In this document: positions 23,165 to 34,933 of the stretch, in pieces
Layout: every line of letters starts with the position of its first letter
Position numbering within the stretch: the stretch's first letter is position 1
Assembly: GCF_001540865.1 (NCBI RefSeq)
Contig: NC_033621.1
Span: 14,483,220-14,547,219 of the forward strand
Source of the DNA: Ananas comosus
Lineage: Eukaryota; Streptophyta; Magnoliopsida; Poales; Bromeliaceae
Length of the DNA: 64,000 nt
Reading direction: 5' to 3'
The notes under the pieces: generated by a model
Databases searched by the model: none
Seen by the model: only the letters and a program-made list of their open reading frames with translations
Told to the model about the DNA's origin: nothing
Translations under genes and position numbers: made by a program

Positions 23165-23593
23165 GAATACTACTAGATAATCATAAATATTAATTAATAA
23201 CTTAGTTAACCACAAGTGGTTTAATAAATTAATAAATCAATTTACCTAATTATTTAATAGTTAGATAATTAGTTAAAAAATAATTAGATTAGTAAAATAT
23301 TAATTACTTAATTAAATATTAATCAGAGTAATAAATTGAGTGGTTAATTATTTGTTTAGTTAATTAATAAATTAATTAATATATAGTACATTAATTATAT
23401 ATATTTTATTATTAAATTAGTATAGTTATAAGCGGAGGAATTGTTGTTTCACTAAACCGTTGAACTAGGAATTTTTTCTTGTATTTGGAAATAAAGAGGG
23501 AAATAAAACCCTTATTCTCCTTATTTCCCTTCTTGTTCTATAACCAAACAATACCTAACGAAATAATTTGATTGGTTCGAAGTAACACATCAC

Positions 23594-24567
23594 TAGGAAT
23601 GTCAATGAATCGGATTCTGAATGGATTTTCAAAAATCAGAACCCGAACCTGACTCCAAATACGAAACCCAAACCCAAATCCAAACGCAACGGATTTTAAA
23701 AATCTATATCTAAATCCGAACTTGACAAAAAATTTGAAATCTGAACCTGAACCCAAAAATCTGAACCTAAGATAATTATTTCTCTTTTCAATATTTTAAA
23801 ATATATTACATTAAATCTAAATTTTTAAAAGAAAAAACTTCAAATACCTCTTCAGTGATTTTGCACTTTCTCACTTTAGTACCCTATGGTTTAAAGTGTA
23901 CCAAGTTAGTACCCTATGGTTTTGCACTTTCTCACTTTATCAAGTTAGTACCCTGTGGTTTCGTACTTTCTCACTTTAGTATCCTGTGGTTTAATATTTT
24001 ATCAAATTATATAAAAAAAACTTCAGATACCATATCTAGGTTTATCGAATATTCATTTTAGTATCCTTTAGTTTTAACTTTGTTACTAATTTAACAAAAA
24101 AAAACCCCGAAATGGATAATAAAAAGAGAAAAATAAAACCACAAGATACTAATTTGATACAAAAATGAAACCATAGAGTACTAACTTAATACACTTTAAA
24201 CCACATGGTATTAAAGTGAGAAAGTGCGAAACCACATGGTACTAACCTGATCATACAATTTAAACCGCAGGGTACTAAAGTGAAAAAATGCGAAACCATA
24301 GGAGGATTTTTGAAGTTTTTTTTTTAAAATACAAATTCAAATATAATATCAAATTTTTATATACATATTATATATAATGTAAATAAACAAATTCGGATTC
24401 GGGTCGGGTATAATCAAATTATATATCCGAATCCATATCCGTCGGGTTTTTATTCTTGATATCCGTATCCAAATCCATATTTGCTTCGATCGGATATATC
24501 CGTTCTGTTCAGATTCGAATTTGGATTCGCATAAAATTTTGAATATTCATATTTATTGATATTTCTA
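23594..24567. mobile_element. hAT-type MITE, second copy of the 10385 family
   Basis: Ends TAGGAATGTCAATGAATC and TATTGATATTTCTA match those at 10385-11495, and the arms carry the same ACCCGAACC / GGATTCGGGTCGGG words. Flanks CACATCAC and CACTCTAC agree in only 5 of 8 places. A separate foldback element sits in the middle. Confidence 0.7.
23832..24325. mobile_element. Foldback element with reiterated GTACCCTRTGGTTT words
   Basis: It opens AAAAAACTTCAAA and closes TTTGAAGTTTTTT. The inside is a series of phrases of the form 'TAGTACCCTATGGTTT...CACTTTCTCACTTT', forward in the left half and inverted in the right half. A second copy lies at 37051-37388. Confidence 0.75.
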
Positions 24568-25066
24568 CACTCTACATGGCTGCTATATTTTATATATATT
24601 TTTTAATTGTTTCATAAGAGGGGCCATATTTTTGTGAGTGTGTCCCAGCCGTGACATATCACGGTTACACTGAAAGCTACCACCTCTCCCCAGTGGCCCG
24701 TGAGCTATCAGTGTCGGCGACTAAGCGACAGGGAGGAGTGACACCGGAACCCCCTCATATACGACCAACTAATCCTTATTAGATTATAAGAAAATAACTA
24801 GAAAAATATCATAATAATTTGTAAAGTATAATATAATTTTATTACCATTTTCAGATTTATTGGTGCCATAAAAGTATAATTTAAACCTTTTAATATTTAT
24901 TTTTAATTATATTTTTGAAAAATTTTTTGCACTTAGCCTTCTTAAATTTTTTTATAAATGATTCCTGTAAAATTATTATTACAAAAATAATTCTAAACAT
25001 GATAATTTATTTACCGTATTTTAGAATAGGATAATTGGATTATCGCATCCTCTTTATTATGTCTCG
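24568..25066. other. Spacer
   Basis: 24630-24770 is a GC-rich island with ACGGTTACACTGAAAGCTAC-like text that I do not recognise; the rest is AT-rich. No gene. Confidence 0.4.
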
Positions 25067-25680
25067 ATGGTTCTTTTAAATTTTTTCAAGCAGCTAGTCA
25101 AAGAGAATATGGTAACTGGAAAATTGTGCTTCAGAATACGACAAGTAAACTACCTTGTTCACCTGGATGTTAGATTTGTTATCTGGTTTCTTGTTGTTAG
25201 ATCTATTGTGGATCACAGCCACACTCAACTTATTAGTTTTCAAGACCTACTGTCATGGAGTACTTCTTTGCGATTCAGAATACAATAAGTAAATTATCTT
25301 GTTCATCTGAACATTAGGTCTATTATTTGGTATCTTCTTGTTAGGTCTATTGTTGACCTCACTCAACTTATTAGTTTTCTCGGTCTACTGTCATAGAGTA
25401 GGAAGTACTTAACACTTGCATTGTTAATACAGTACGTGAGAATCGAACTAGCGCCACTGGCTCTAATACTATTTTGTTGATCGTAAATGCTAACCAATTA
25501 TCTCAAAAGTGCATACTGATAGAAAGGACATACTCATCGTATTTAAGGGCTCATCCAAAACGTTCATAGGTTTCAACTTGAGTCAAATCACTTGAATGTT
25601 AGATTTATTGTTCGGCTCATTCAACTCAACTTATTACTTAGTTACGGGATAGAAAATTGAATCTATTTTAGGCAATAATA
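25067..25680 (-). repeat. TRIM-like fragment with diverged tandem repeat
   Basis: Two copies of a unit about 144 bp long start at 25131 and 25275 (both TCAGAATAC..AAGTAAA) and end with CTGTCATRGAGTA. On the minus strand TAGTATTAGAGCCAGTGGCGC at 25473-25452 resembles a mutated tRNA-Met primer site followed by the usual next bases of TRIM and Copia elements. Confidence 0.45.
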
Positions 25681-25740
25681 AATAACCAACACATTCTTGT
25701 TCGGTATGATATTTGTTTGGACAAAAAGATCACTGGGGAC

Positions 25741-25775
25741 GAGGGGGGAGGGGAGGGGGAGGGTTGGGGGTGGGT
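25741..25775 (+). other. G-rich tract with G-quadruplex pattern
   Basis: Six G runs of 3 to 6 are separated by 1 or 2 bases (GGGGGG, GGGG, GGGGG, GGG, GGGGG, GGG). This meets the usual four-run, short-loop quadruplex rule with runs to spare. It is an isolated G island in AT-rich DNA next to a large inverted repeat. Confidence 0.8.
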
Positions 25776-25779
25776 GTAA

Positions 25780-26690
25780 ATAAGAGTAGTTTTATGAAAT
25801 TTTAAATAGTGGGGAACTAATTATAATAAACTAATTGTAATAAGATATATATAAATATTAAGATGGAACAGTACAAAAAAAGATAAGGGTTAATTGCATA
25901 CAGGTTCCCGCAAATATGGTGAATTGCAGATATATCCTTGCAAAGTTCAACTTTTATAAGTTATCTCTGCAAAAGTCCTAATGTATGTATTCAGATATGT
26001 TCTTCTGGTTAGCATCTATTAGAGAATTATTTATTTTTTAACAGTAGGTTCGTGAAATGACATTTTTACCCTCACAAATATGTCCCTCCAAAACCTCCGG
26101 CCGGTATACGTTTGCAGAAATACCCTCACAAATCTTCCTTTTTCCTTTTCTCTTCCTTTTTGGGCTATGAGAGCGGGCGGCTGCGGCGGCGGCGGAGCGG
26201 AGCTTGTCAGAGTTACGGCCGATGAGGACAAGGCTGAGGCCCGCATCGACGAGGCGGAGGGCGAATGTGCGGCCGATTCGAAAAAAGAGGAGGAAAAGGA
26301 AAAGAAAAAGGAAGAAGGAGGAGAAGAAGAGGAAGAAGAAGAAGAGGAAGAGAAATAAGATGAAGATGAAGAGGAAGAAGAAGAAAGATCAAATTATCAA
26401 TTTACTTTATTAATTAACCATAGTTAAGTATTTTAATCGTGGTTAACTAAATTTTTTTAACAGATCCTAACGGCAGGGATATATCTGAATACATTAAGAC
26501 TTTTGTAGGGATAACTTATGAAAGTTGAATTTTGCAAGAATATATCTACAATTCACCATGTTTATGGGGATCTGAATGTAATTAACCCTTATCTTTTTTT
26601 GTACTGTTCTATCTTAATATTTATATATATTTTATTACAATTAGTTCCCCACTATTTAAAATTTCGTCCTACTCTTAATTATTTATTATT
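25780..26690. mobile_element. Long inverted-repeat element with a GC-rich core
   Basis: The left arm (25780-26045) is mirrored at 26440-26690: for example GGGTTAATTGCATACAGGTT against AACCCTTATC..., and AACTTTTATAAGTTATCTCTGCAAAAGTCC against its inverse at 26495-26540. Between the arms lies 26090-26390, GC-rich (GGCTGCGGCGGCGG) and then a pure AG stretch. Such a build is seen in Mutator-like and foldback elements that have taken up gene pieces; no protein domain is recognisable in the core. Confidence 0.65.
26278..26391 (+). repeat. Purine (GAA/GGA) tract
   Basis: More than 100 bases that are almost only A and G, e.g. GAAGAGGAAGAAGAAGAGG. Open frames here give only Glu/Lys runs and are not genes. 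Confidence 0.9.
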
Positions 26691-27119
26691 TATAATTATT
26701 TATAATTTATAATTTATTTTGTTATTAATTAATTAATTAATTATTAATTAACTAATTTATAATTTATAATTATTAATAATTTATTATCTAATTAATTTTT
26801 TATTAATTAATTAATTTGTAATTTATATTTATAATTTATTATTATTTAATTTATTATTTATAATTAACAAAATATTAATTAATTAGATAAAATAATTTTA
26901 CTTTAAAATTATAACTCTTATTCCTTTTGTTCCAATCTAACAATCCAAATACTATTTACTTTATTCCTAGGAACAATCTAATTTTCATCCAAACATAAAA
27001 TTTCATCCAAACATAAAATTGGTCTATTTCCTGCTTATACCTGAACTTGTACCTATCTCTGGAATAAACAGTTCTTACTTATATCCGAACCAAATGCAGC
27101 TTTAGAGTTAAATTATATT
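26691..27119. other. AT-rich spacer with one MITE end
   Basis: 26700-26890 is TTAATTAATT/TAATTTATAAT low-complexity. 26930-27110 matches in reverse complement the left end of the MITE at 21129, so it is probably one arm of a broken copy. Confidence 0.45.
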
Positions 27120-27369
27120 AGCAAATTATTAAAAACAACCGTTATTTCTATACAAATACTATTTTACCCTTTCTTATTTGCCTTTATATGGGCAAAATAT
27201 ATGTTTTTTTTTCTTATTTGTCCTTAAGTCAGGAATAAAAGAGGTATTTTAATTTTTTTTAATTCTGAGAATTTAATCCTTTGGGTATATAAAATATATG
27301 AGAAATATATTTGAAACAAAAAAAGAGTATAAAATATTTCAAAGATTTGACGAGTATATTGGTAATTAT
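27120..27369. mobile_element. Half of a MITE of the family found in the NHL intron
   Basis: TTTGTCCTTAAGTCAGGAATAAAAGAGGTATTTTAA-like text and the end GATTTGACGAGTATATTGGTAATTATT match the element at 54241-54737. A SINE has inserted at its very end. Confidence 0.6.
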
Positions 27370-27506
27370 TATTTTTTTTGAGAGAAAGATAGCATGCTAT
27401 CTGCTTCGTTTATTTCATTTAGAAATAAACTTAGCTAGAAATGTGAATCAACTAGGATCTCGTGTATCAACCACCAATTTCTTTGCCACTTGCGCTAGGG
27501 ACGATC
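27370..27506 (-). mobile_element. tRNA-derived SINE, copy 2
   Basis: GGTAATTAT at 27361-27369 and 27507-27515 is a perfect 9-bp target duplication. On the minus strand the element has an A-box-like TAGCGCAAGTGGC, a region where the B box should be, the shared body and a short tail. Confidence 0.85.
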
Positions 27507-27515
27507 GGTAATTAT

Positions 27516-28350
27516 GTTTTTAAAAAAAGAAAAGTTAGAGACTAATGTGACAAAAAGGAAAAGGTCAGTGACTTGGGAACTAATGATGCAATTAACCCTT
27601 TTAAAACCCATGGTTAAAGCTCAACATATCTCTCTCTCTCTCTGTTCCCAGATCCCCACTATATAGTTTAAAAAGTACCAAATCGATCAAACGACGCGAG
27701 AAAATGGCCAAAAAAAATAATAATACTTAATTAAAAAAAAGGAGCTAAGTACCTCCCTCACTCGCTCCGGCGCGAGAGCTAATTAGAGAGAGAGAGAGGG
27801 AGCCACATTGCCCTCTTCGATCCCATTCTCCGACAAAAATGCCAAAAAAAATCTCATACGAGATCGAAAAGATCGTTCTAGAAGGTCGATCCGATCTTTT
27901 TTCTCCTTCAAATTCGCTTTAACGGAGCTTTCGCGGCGAAAAATGGCGAAGTGTACGCGTAGATAGGCGATGTGGTGATCCAAGAGGCGGCGGAGGCGAT
28001 GAGGCGACGATAGGAGCAATGCGTGGTGGTTGATGGCGCGAGATCAGATTCGGTAAGGGTTTTACCTACGCGGATCCGATTATTAGGGCAAAAGAGTACT
28101 AATCTCAATCCGATCTCGGATTAAATGCCAAAATTTTGAGAGTATTAGTACGGATTTCGTTGTATTAGAGCGTTGGATCTCGATCTCGGAGTGAGAGAGA
28201 TGTATACTTGAGCTCCTTAATTTGCATGACGTAGAGGTGGTTGGTGAGAAATTAGATCGGTGGATGCGAAAAACAACCCGATGGTTTTGAGTATTTAAAG
28301 CTGCGACTTTGGAAATTTGCACTGGTTTATTGTTGTGGGGGATTGAATCG
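27516..28350 (+). promoter_or_regulatory. Promoter and 5' leader region of the NEK gene
   Basis: A (CT)n tract at 27631-27643 and CTATATAGTTT at 27660-27670 are the best core-promoter candidates. From there to the start codon runs a GC-richer leader. GTAAGGGTTTT at 28055-28065 looks like a splice donor, so the leader may hold an intron; I cannot fix its acceptor. Transcription start is not determinable from sequence alone. Confidence 0.45.
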
Positions 28351-31300
28351 ATGGAGTCGCGGATGGATCAGTATGAGATCATGGAGCAGATCGGCAGGGG
28401 AGCCTTCGGGGCTGCGATTCTCGTGAATCATAAGCAGGAGAAAACGAAGTAAGTTTGAATCGGGTTATCCCGATGTGTAGTTGTTATCATCCTCTACTTT
28501 TAGGTATGAAATTCTCGCTTCTCAATATCTTGGAGATCATTCGGATTTCAGGTATGTATTAAAGAAGATTCGACTTGCGAGGCAGACCGAACGCTGCAGA
28601 AGATCTGCTCATCAAGAGGTCAGTGAAAACGAACTCTTGCGAATTTAGTTAGTAAAGAACAATTTCTTATGGTTCGTGTGGAGTTTGATTGCAGATGGCT
28701 CTCATTGCTCGGCTCCAGCACCCTTTCATCGTCGAGTTCAAGGAAGCTTGGGTGGAGAAGGTTTCATCTTGTATAGCTTGTTCGATTTTTATTTGCGCCT
28801 TTGTGGTTCTGTTTTTGTTGAAATTTTGCTTTGATTGTAGGGCTGCTATGTTTGCATTGTCACTGGATACTGTGAAGGCGGGGATATGTGAGTGTCCTCC
28901 GGCAATGTGGGCTTTCTTTTCTCTTTCCTTTCCAATAAATCGTGCATTTTGCCTTACTATGGATTTTATGGCATCTAATAGGGCTGAGCTGATGAAGAGA
29001 TCAAATGGAACGTACTTTCCTGAGGAGGTGGCACAATGAATTTTGTTGTTATTGTTATACATTGGTGAAAATTTTATTAATTGATAATGTGTTAATAATT
29101 GCTAATGCTCTTCAGAAACTGTTGAAGTGGTTTGCTCAACTGTTGTTGGCTGTTGAGTACTTGCATTCCAACTTTGTTTTGCATCGAGATCTTAAGGTGC
29201 GTGCCAAGATTAGAAGTAAAACTTGTATGCTTTTCTATTTTTGATAATGTTTATGTGATTTGTTTTGCGTATTTCCTGTAGTGCTCAAACATATTTCTGA
29301 CCAAGGATCAGGACGTTCGTCTTGGTTAGTTGCTCATGATCGGAAATGTTTTTTACTTGAGGGATGTTTGGTTGGTGGTAAAACTGAGCCAAAAATTATT
29401 TTCGGCTTGGAAAACAAATTTCCAAGCATTTGGTTGCTTGTAAAATAGTTTTTTGCATAAAATACTTTCATGGATTTTGCGGAAAAACCTGTTTTTTATT
29501 TTCTTCTCTAAAAGATCGGAAAATGATAACGGAAGGGAAAAAAATGCAGTGCTGTGGCTTGGAGTACTCACTCGGTCCACAGATGCATGCAAGGCCTCGT
29601 GGACCATGTGAGCTGTGTAGCTCGGTTTTCCACAGAACCCAGCATAATATATATTAATGTTATATACATAGTGCAATAAGTACCATCATATATGCATAAA
29701 GCATGGTATTAACTATATAAGTAATATATACTTTAGCAAAAACTTAAAATATATTTTTTTATATAATAAAAAATAAAAACGAAAAAAATTAATTTTTTAA
29801 ATTTTCTTTTCCTACAAACCAAACATCAGAAAACACAACATTTTTTTCCATCGAAAACTCTTTTTTGTGAAAAATTGTTTTCCGCGGTTTTACGTGCAAC
29901 CAAACACCCCTTATTCTTTTCGTTTCCTGCCTCAATTTGATAACACTTTGTTTTAATTATGTTGCAGGAGATTTTGGGCTTGCTAAGACTTTAAAGGCAG
30001 ATGACTTAGCTTCCTCTGTATGGTTTTCCTTTACTTTATAACTACTATTCTAATTTTCCACCTTATTATCTTTCTCATAGTTTTAATTCTTTACGTAAGC
30101 AATTAAGTAGTATATATTCTTCTCATGCATACGATTATGAAAAATACCATTTGTTTCTCGAAATAAAACCTTTGCGAAACTATTGCTTGGCATCAATGAA
30201 TTTGAACAGCATGAAATTTTATAGTACTTGCATGCATATTTTCACATCAGAATAGGTTATTTTGATATTAAATACTGTGTTGATACTCTCCCTTCTTGGT
30301 TTAAGTAAGTTTTTTCGTGTGCGGTTCTTGAGTAAGATTTTATATTTATATTAAGCCCATCACTACATTGTTGAACTGTGATTGCACATGTCATAATAGG
30401 AAGCTGTCCTTTTAAAGTTGTCTAGTTTACTGTTTGGATTTTAAACCCCTCATTTTAAGAAGTATCTGACATGAAACTATTGGAATTTATCCAGTTTCTG
30501 CTAAGGCATTTTCCTTTTCTGTATTGCTATTTATGCAGCAGTAATAATTAATAGAAATTGCCAAAAATGGCATTGTTTTGCCATAAGTGTAGCATAACTA
30601 CCTAATGATGTCAGCTTATTTATAACCACCTTTAATTAGTTATACGTTCATCAGGTTGCATAATGTTTGATTACCTTGATTGTTAAATTATGGTTGGTAT
30701 TACATTTTTTTCTTTTTCAGGTTGTTGGAACTCCAAATTACATGTGTCCGGAGCTGCTTGCAGATATTCCCTATGGATTCAAGTCAGACATTTGGTCTCT
30801 TGGTAGGATAGCCTTTAATTTTTTTTGCTTTTAAGTATGCTTAGAATTGAGAGTAACTATTTATCTTGTGTCTGCTTTGGTGTGACAGGATGCTGTGTGT
30901 ATGAGATGGCAGCTCATCGGCCTGCTTTCAAAGCTTTTGTACGTCTCTGTCATCTCCTTTCAGCTGCATCATTGTGGCATAGCTATGGCATACTGCTACT
31001 AATCGACAATAATACCTAATTTTTCTCTCCTTCCAAATTTGCTTGTCTCATGCAACTTTGCAAGCTTATATATACTAGTGACATGTTAGTGTGTTGGTAA
31101 TCTACTCTAACATATGAATGATAATGAGTTCATTAACTACTCAAATCGAGGTTTCTATTTTTGATCTGGGTCAAAGAGCTTCATTTCTGGTGGTTTTGAA
31201 CGTATTGGCTGACATAGCTTTGTATTTCCAATATAGATTGAAAAGTTTCCAGACTAATAAGAAAAATAGAAAGAATCCAAAATGTTGTAATAAACCTTGA

Positions 31301-34300
31301 TTTGATACCATCTTGGTATATTAGACTGATGTTCCATTCTACTTGCAGTTTATAAAAGAGACAAAAGAATGACAAATGATATGACATATATCAGACAAAT
31401 TGTTGTTTTCTATAAATTAATTTGGTCAATTTGGGGCAACTTTTGTGTCTTCTTAATAACCATTCTAATTGTTTTTGAAATTTCAATTTATTTAGGACCT
31501 TAGATTCAGATCCATTTTGGAGTTCCGCAGAAAACATCAAATCATTCTGGGCATGCTTATAACATATGCTACTGTTTGCTGAAATCATTAATTAACCTAT
31601 GAAATTATTACCTAAGTCTGTGGCTGCAACTTGTCACAAGATAAATTGAGGCCATTAAGAACCATTTTCTGAAGGTGGCTGCAGTTTGGGCTGACGGTCA
31701 AGTCAGTAGACAGTGCATATGTAATATAACTGTATGTATTTGGATGCTTATGCTGTTAGCTATCCTGTCATGCAACTGCTTGTGCAGTTTGCTATCCTAA
31801 TTGTAAAACAAAAACTATTTAAAGGAAAATGTATAATGGAAAATCAAATTCATAATCATATCAGTGTAATCTTTTCTTTCTTTTTTCTTCTATTATTTTA
31901 ATGTTCAGTTAAGACCATTTGAATGCTCTTTCTCATTAGAAAGAATTAATAGATAGAAGTTGTTGTCGAACTTTATCATTTACATACAATAGTTGATCTA
32001 CTTTTGTCTACCTAGAATATTGACACTAGTTGGCTTCCTTGTGTTCTTGTTGTGTCTCCATGGGTCGTCGGTACACACGGTATATGACAGTCCGCATATG
32101 TAGTAGGTTTATTCAGCAATAGTTTATAAATGGAATGGAACACAAATGACATAAGTTATTAGAAAAATCCCTTATTCTGGAAATAGCAAAATCTTTTCTT
32201 TAGTTGGTAGATATGCTAGCGAAAATAGAAAAAAGACAAATATGGATTGTTTGTGAATCATAAAACTGTTTAAATATTGTTTTGTCTTGATCAAGTACTA
32301 AGCTTCGGTAATATTATGTTACTTGACATAATTTTTCACATATTCGTTTTCTTCTAACATCCATCCATCTGGAATAGAAAAAGCAGATAAAATTCAAAGT
32401 ATCTTACTAGGTTAGTCGATATATTTATCTGTAGATTGATGTGAGATTCTAATACCCCTTCTTTCCCTTTCATTTGATGTCATACTACAGTTCTAAGTTG
32501 AGAATATGGTATATAAGGGCTCACTATCGTAGTTATGCTCCTCTCTCTCTCTCTCTCTCTGCTAATGACATTACTGAAGTTGTATAGTGGAGCTTTACTG
32601 CTTGCTCTATGGTCATAGCTCTAGTTATAGTTGGCTGCCGGGGTAGCTGATAAGTTGCTTCCCCATCTGTCATATTTTTGTATAGTAACGATAGTTGTCC
32701 TTTGCTCATTTGCAACTTGGAGTGTAGAAGGATGAATTGCGGTGGGAGTAACAGTTCATTTTTATCTGCCCTCTTACTCTCTTTCTTGTTTCACCTATTC
32801 AGTAAAAGGAAAATGTAGGATCCTCTTTGTTGGGCTTGTCTGTGCTTCCTAGAGCATTTTCTATACAGACTGAGCCAGATTCCTTGTGTTTCATGGAATC
32901 GTTGTCTTAACGAGAAGACCCATTTGTCAACAATTGTGATCCAATACTTCTATGCGTGAAAATAATTTCTATAATATGCAACTAGGGTGTACTGCCCTCT
33001 TTTGTGACTCTATATCATAGGTCTACAAATTTGGACATTAACAAATGTAAATCCGACAATATTTTTATATTTCTAGTATACAAGGAATTTTCTGTATGCT
33101 GCACTTCCACTTTCCTTTTCATATTAAAAATTTGTTAGACATTCCTTGATTATAGTAATGCCCAATGTTGATTTTAGGATATGGCTGGATTAATAAGTAA
33201 GATAAATCGATCTTCCATTGGTCCTTTACCTGCGTGCTATTCTTCCTCCTTGTGAGTATTCTTGCACCCTTATATTTATTGCATTGTGATAAATTGATTG
33301 AATTGTGTACTGTCCTAAAATAGTACTTACTTTATGGCATGCCCTCCATTTTGATATATCATCATTTTTAGTGGTTTAAAGTTGTTATCATTGATCTTAT
33401 TGACTTGAAAAATTAAATTCTGTGGCCTTTTGAACACAGTTTCCGAGTCTTTAACTGTGGTTATTTTTTGACCATGAGAAATTGTAGTGCTTGGATGCTG
33501 TGATTTCCACTGGAAAAAAAAGGGATAAAAAGAGGAAAAACTAGCTCAAGATAAAATTACTGTAAGGTGTAATTATATTGACAAAATTCTTCCTTCTATT
33601 TCATACAGGAAAACACTTATCAAAAGCATGTTGAGAAAGAACCCAGAGCATCGGCCGAATGTATGCTTCCTCCTAACTTCTGCCATTTGGAACGGTCTCC
33701 CTCATGCGCTTACCATGTGTATCTAATGTTTCTTAAATTTATAAACAGGCATCTGAAATATTAAGACATCCATATCTGCAACCTTATGTGAATCAAAACC
33801 GTCCGTTCCCTGACCCATCACATGGAAAGCCATCGCCAGAGAAGTCCATCCCCACTTCAAACAGTAGTCAGATAAGCATGTCCGAAAGTCAAAGCAGCAG
33901 CATCTCCAGCAGTGACAAGGACAGCATACATTCTAGTGAGAGAAGCACATCAGCTCTACCACCGAGTTCTGATCACAAGTCAGTTGAGTCAAAAAGTGTT
34001 TTGACTAATCATGGAGTTCAGAAAGACACCACAAGTTCCAAACTAGAGAGACAAGATTCAGCGAAATGCATACATGTTGATCAGCAACCAAAGACTGTTA
34101 AGAACATATTAATGGCTTTTAAAGAGGAGAGCAAACCTAGAGAAAGCAGCTCACCTGCGAGAGCTAGTCGTCTAAAGATGGGTGGTGCTCCTGGCAATAA
34201 GAATGTTCCGGAACCTTACCCTAAGGGCTCCAAACCCATTAGTGCTACTTCCTCTAGTTCAAAGTCTAATGAGGTGCTACCAGATGAACCTGTCAAGACC

Positions 34301-34608
34301 AACTTTGACTTGGCCAAACAAGCGCAGGCATGTAATCCTGGAAAGCATCTGGTATGGGCCGAACTACATATTTACTGCTTCAAAGATACTTATTTGCATG
34401 ACTGTCTCTGCAAAATCTGAACTTTATGCCCTTTGGAAACCTAATTTCTTACATATATGCATCCTTCTGCTTACAAAAATATTTTTGAAAAACATTTTCT
34501 AGTACCAAACCAAATTTTCCTCATTAATTGGATGACTTCCTACTTAAAGATGAGGCTTTGTTTTTTTATTTAAATTTTCAATGTGTGTGTAACCACTGCA
34601 CTTTTTGG

Positions 34609-34647
<39 letters not shown>

Positions 34648-34856
34648 GTATAACTCAGTTGGTATGCTTCTGAAAGCACCAAGGTCGTGATGCTTTCCTT
34701 AGATTTACCTTTTGGGCCATTGGATTAAAAGCGAACAATGGTGATTACTTGTGGAGCTCACCATTATGCATGATCCAAGGGCAGTTAGGGTTGATCCAAT
34801 GGCCAAAAGGTTGTAGCTCCAACTCCTTGGTGCTTTTGAAAGCACCCTAGCCAGAC

Positions 34857-34933
<77 letters not shown>

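Larger units (their letters stand above)
21129..23556. mobile_element. MITE split by a solo LTR
   Basis: The left end (ATATCGTTTGATTCAGAAATAAG) and the reverse of the right end (GGTATTGTTTGGTTATAGAACAAG) match with a few changes, as do the AT-rich inner arms. The solo LTR at 21400-23164 sits inside; without it the MITE would be about 660 bp. A lone end of the same sort lies at 26930-27110. Confidence 0.6.

Noticed and set aside
26080..26413. Open frames giving Glu/Lys-rich protein
   Set aside because: Product of a purine microsatellite inside an inverted-repeat element.
28667..29062. Minus-strand open frame of 131 codons
   Set aside because: It is antisense to exons 3 to 5 of the kinase gene, whose exons, phases and motifs are certain.
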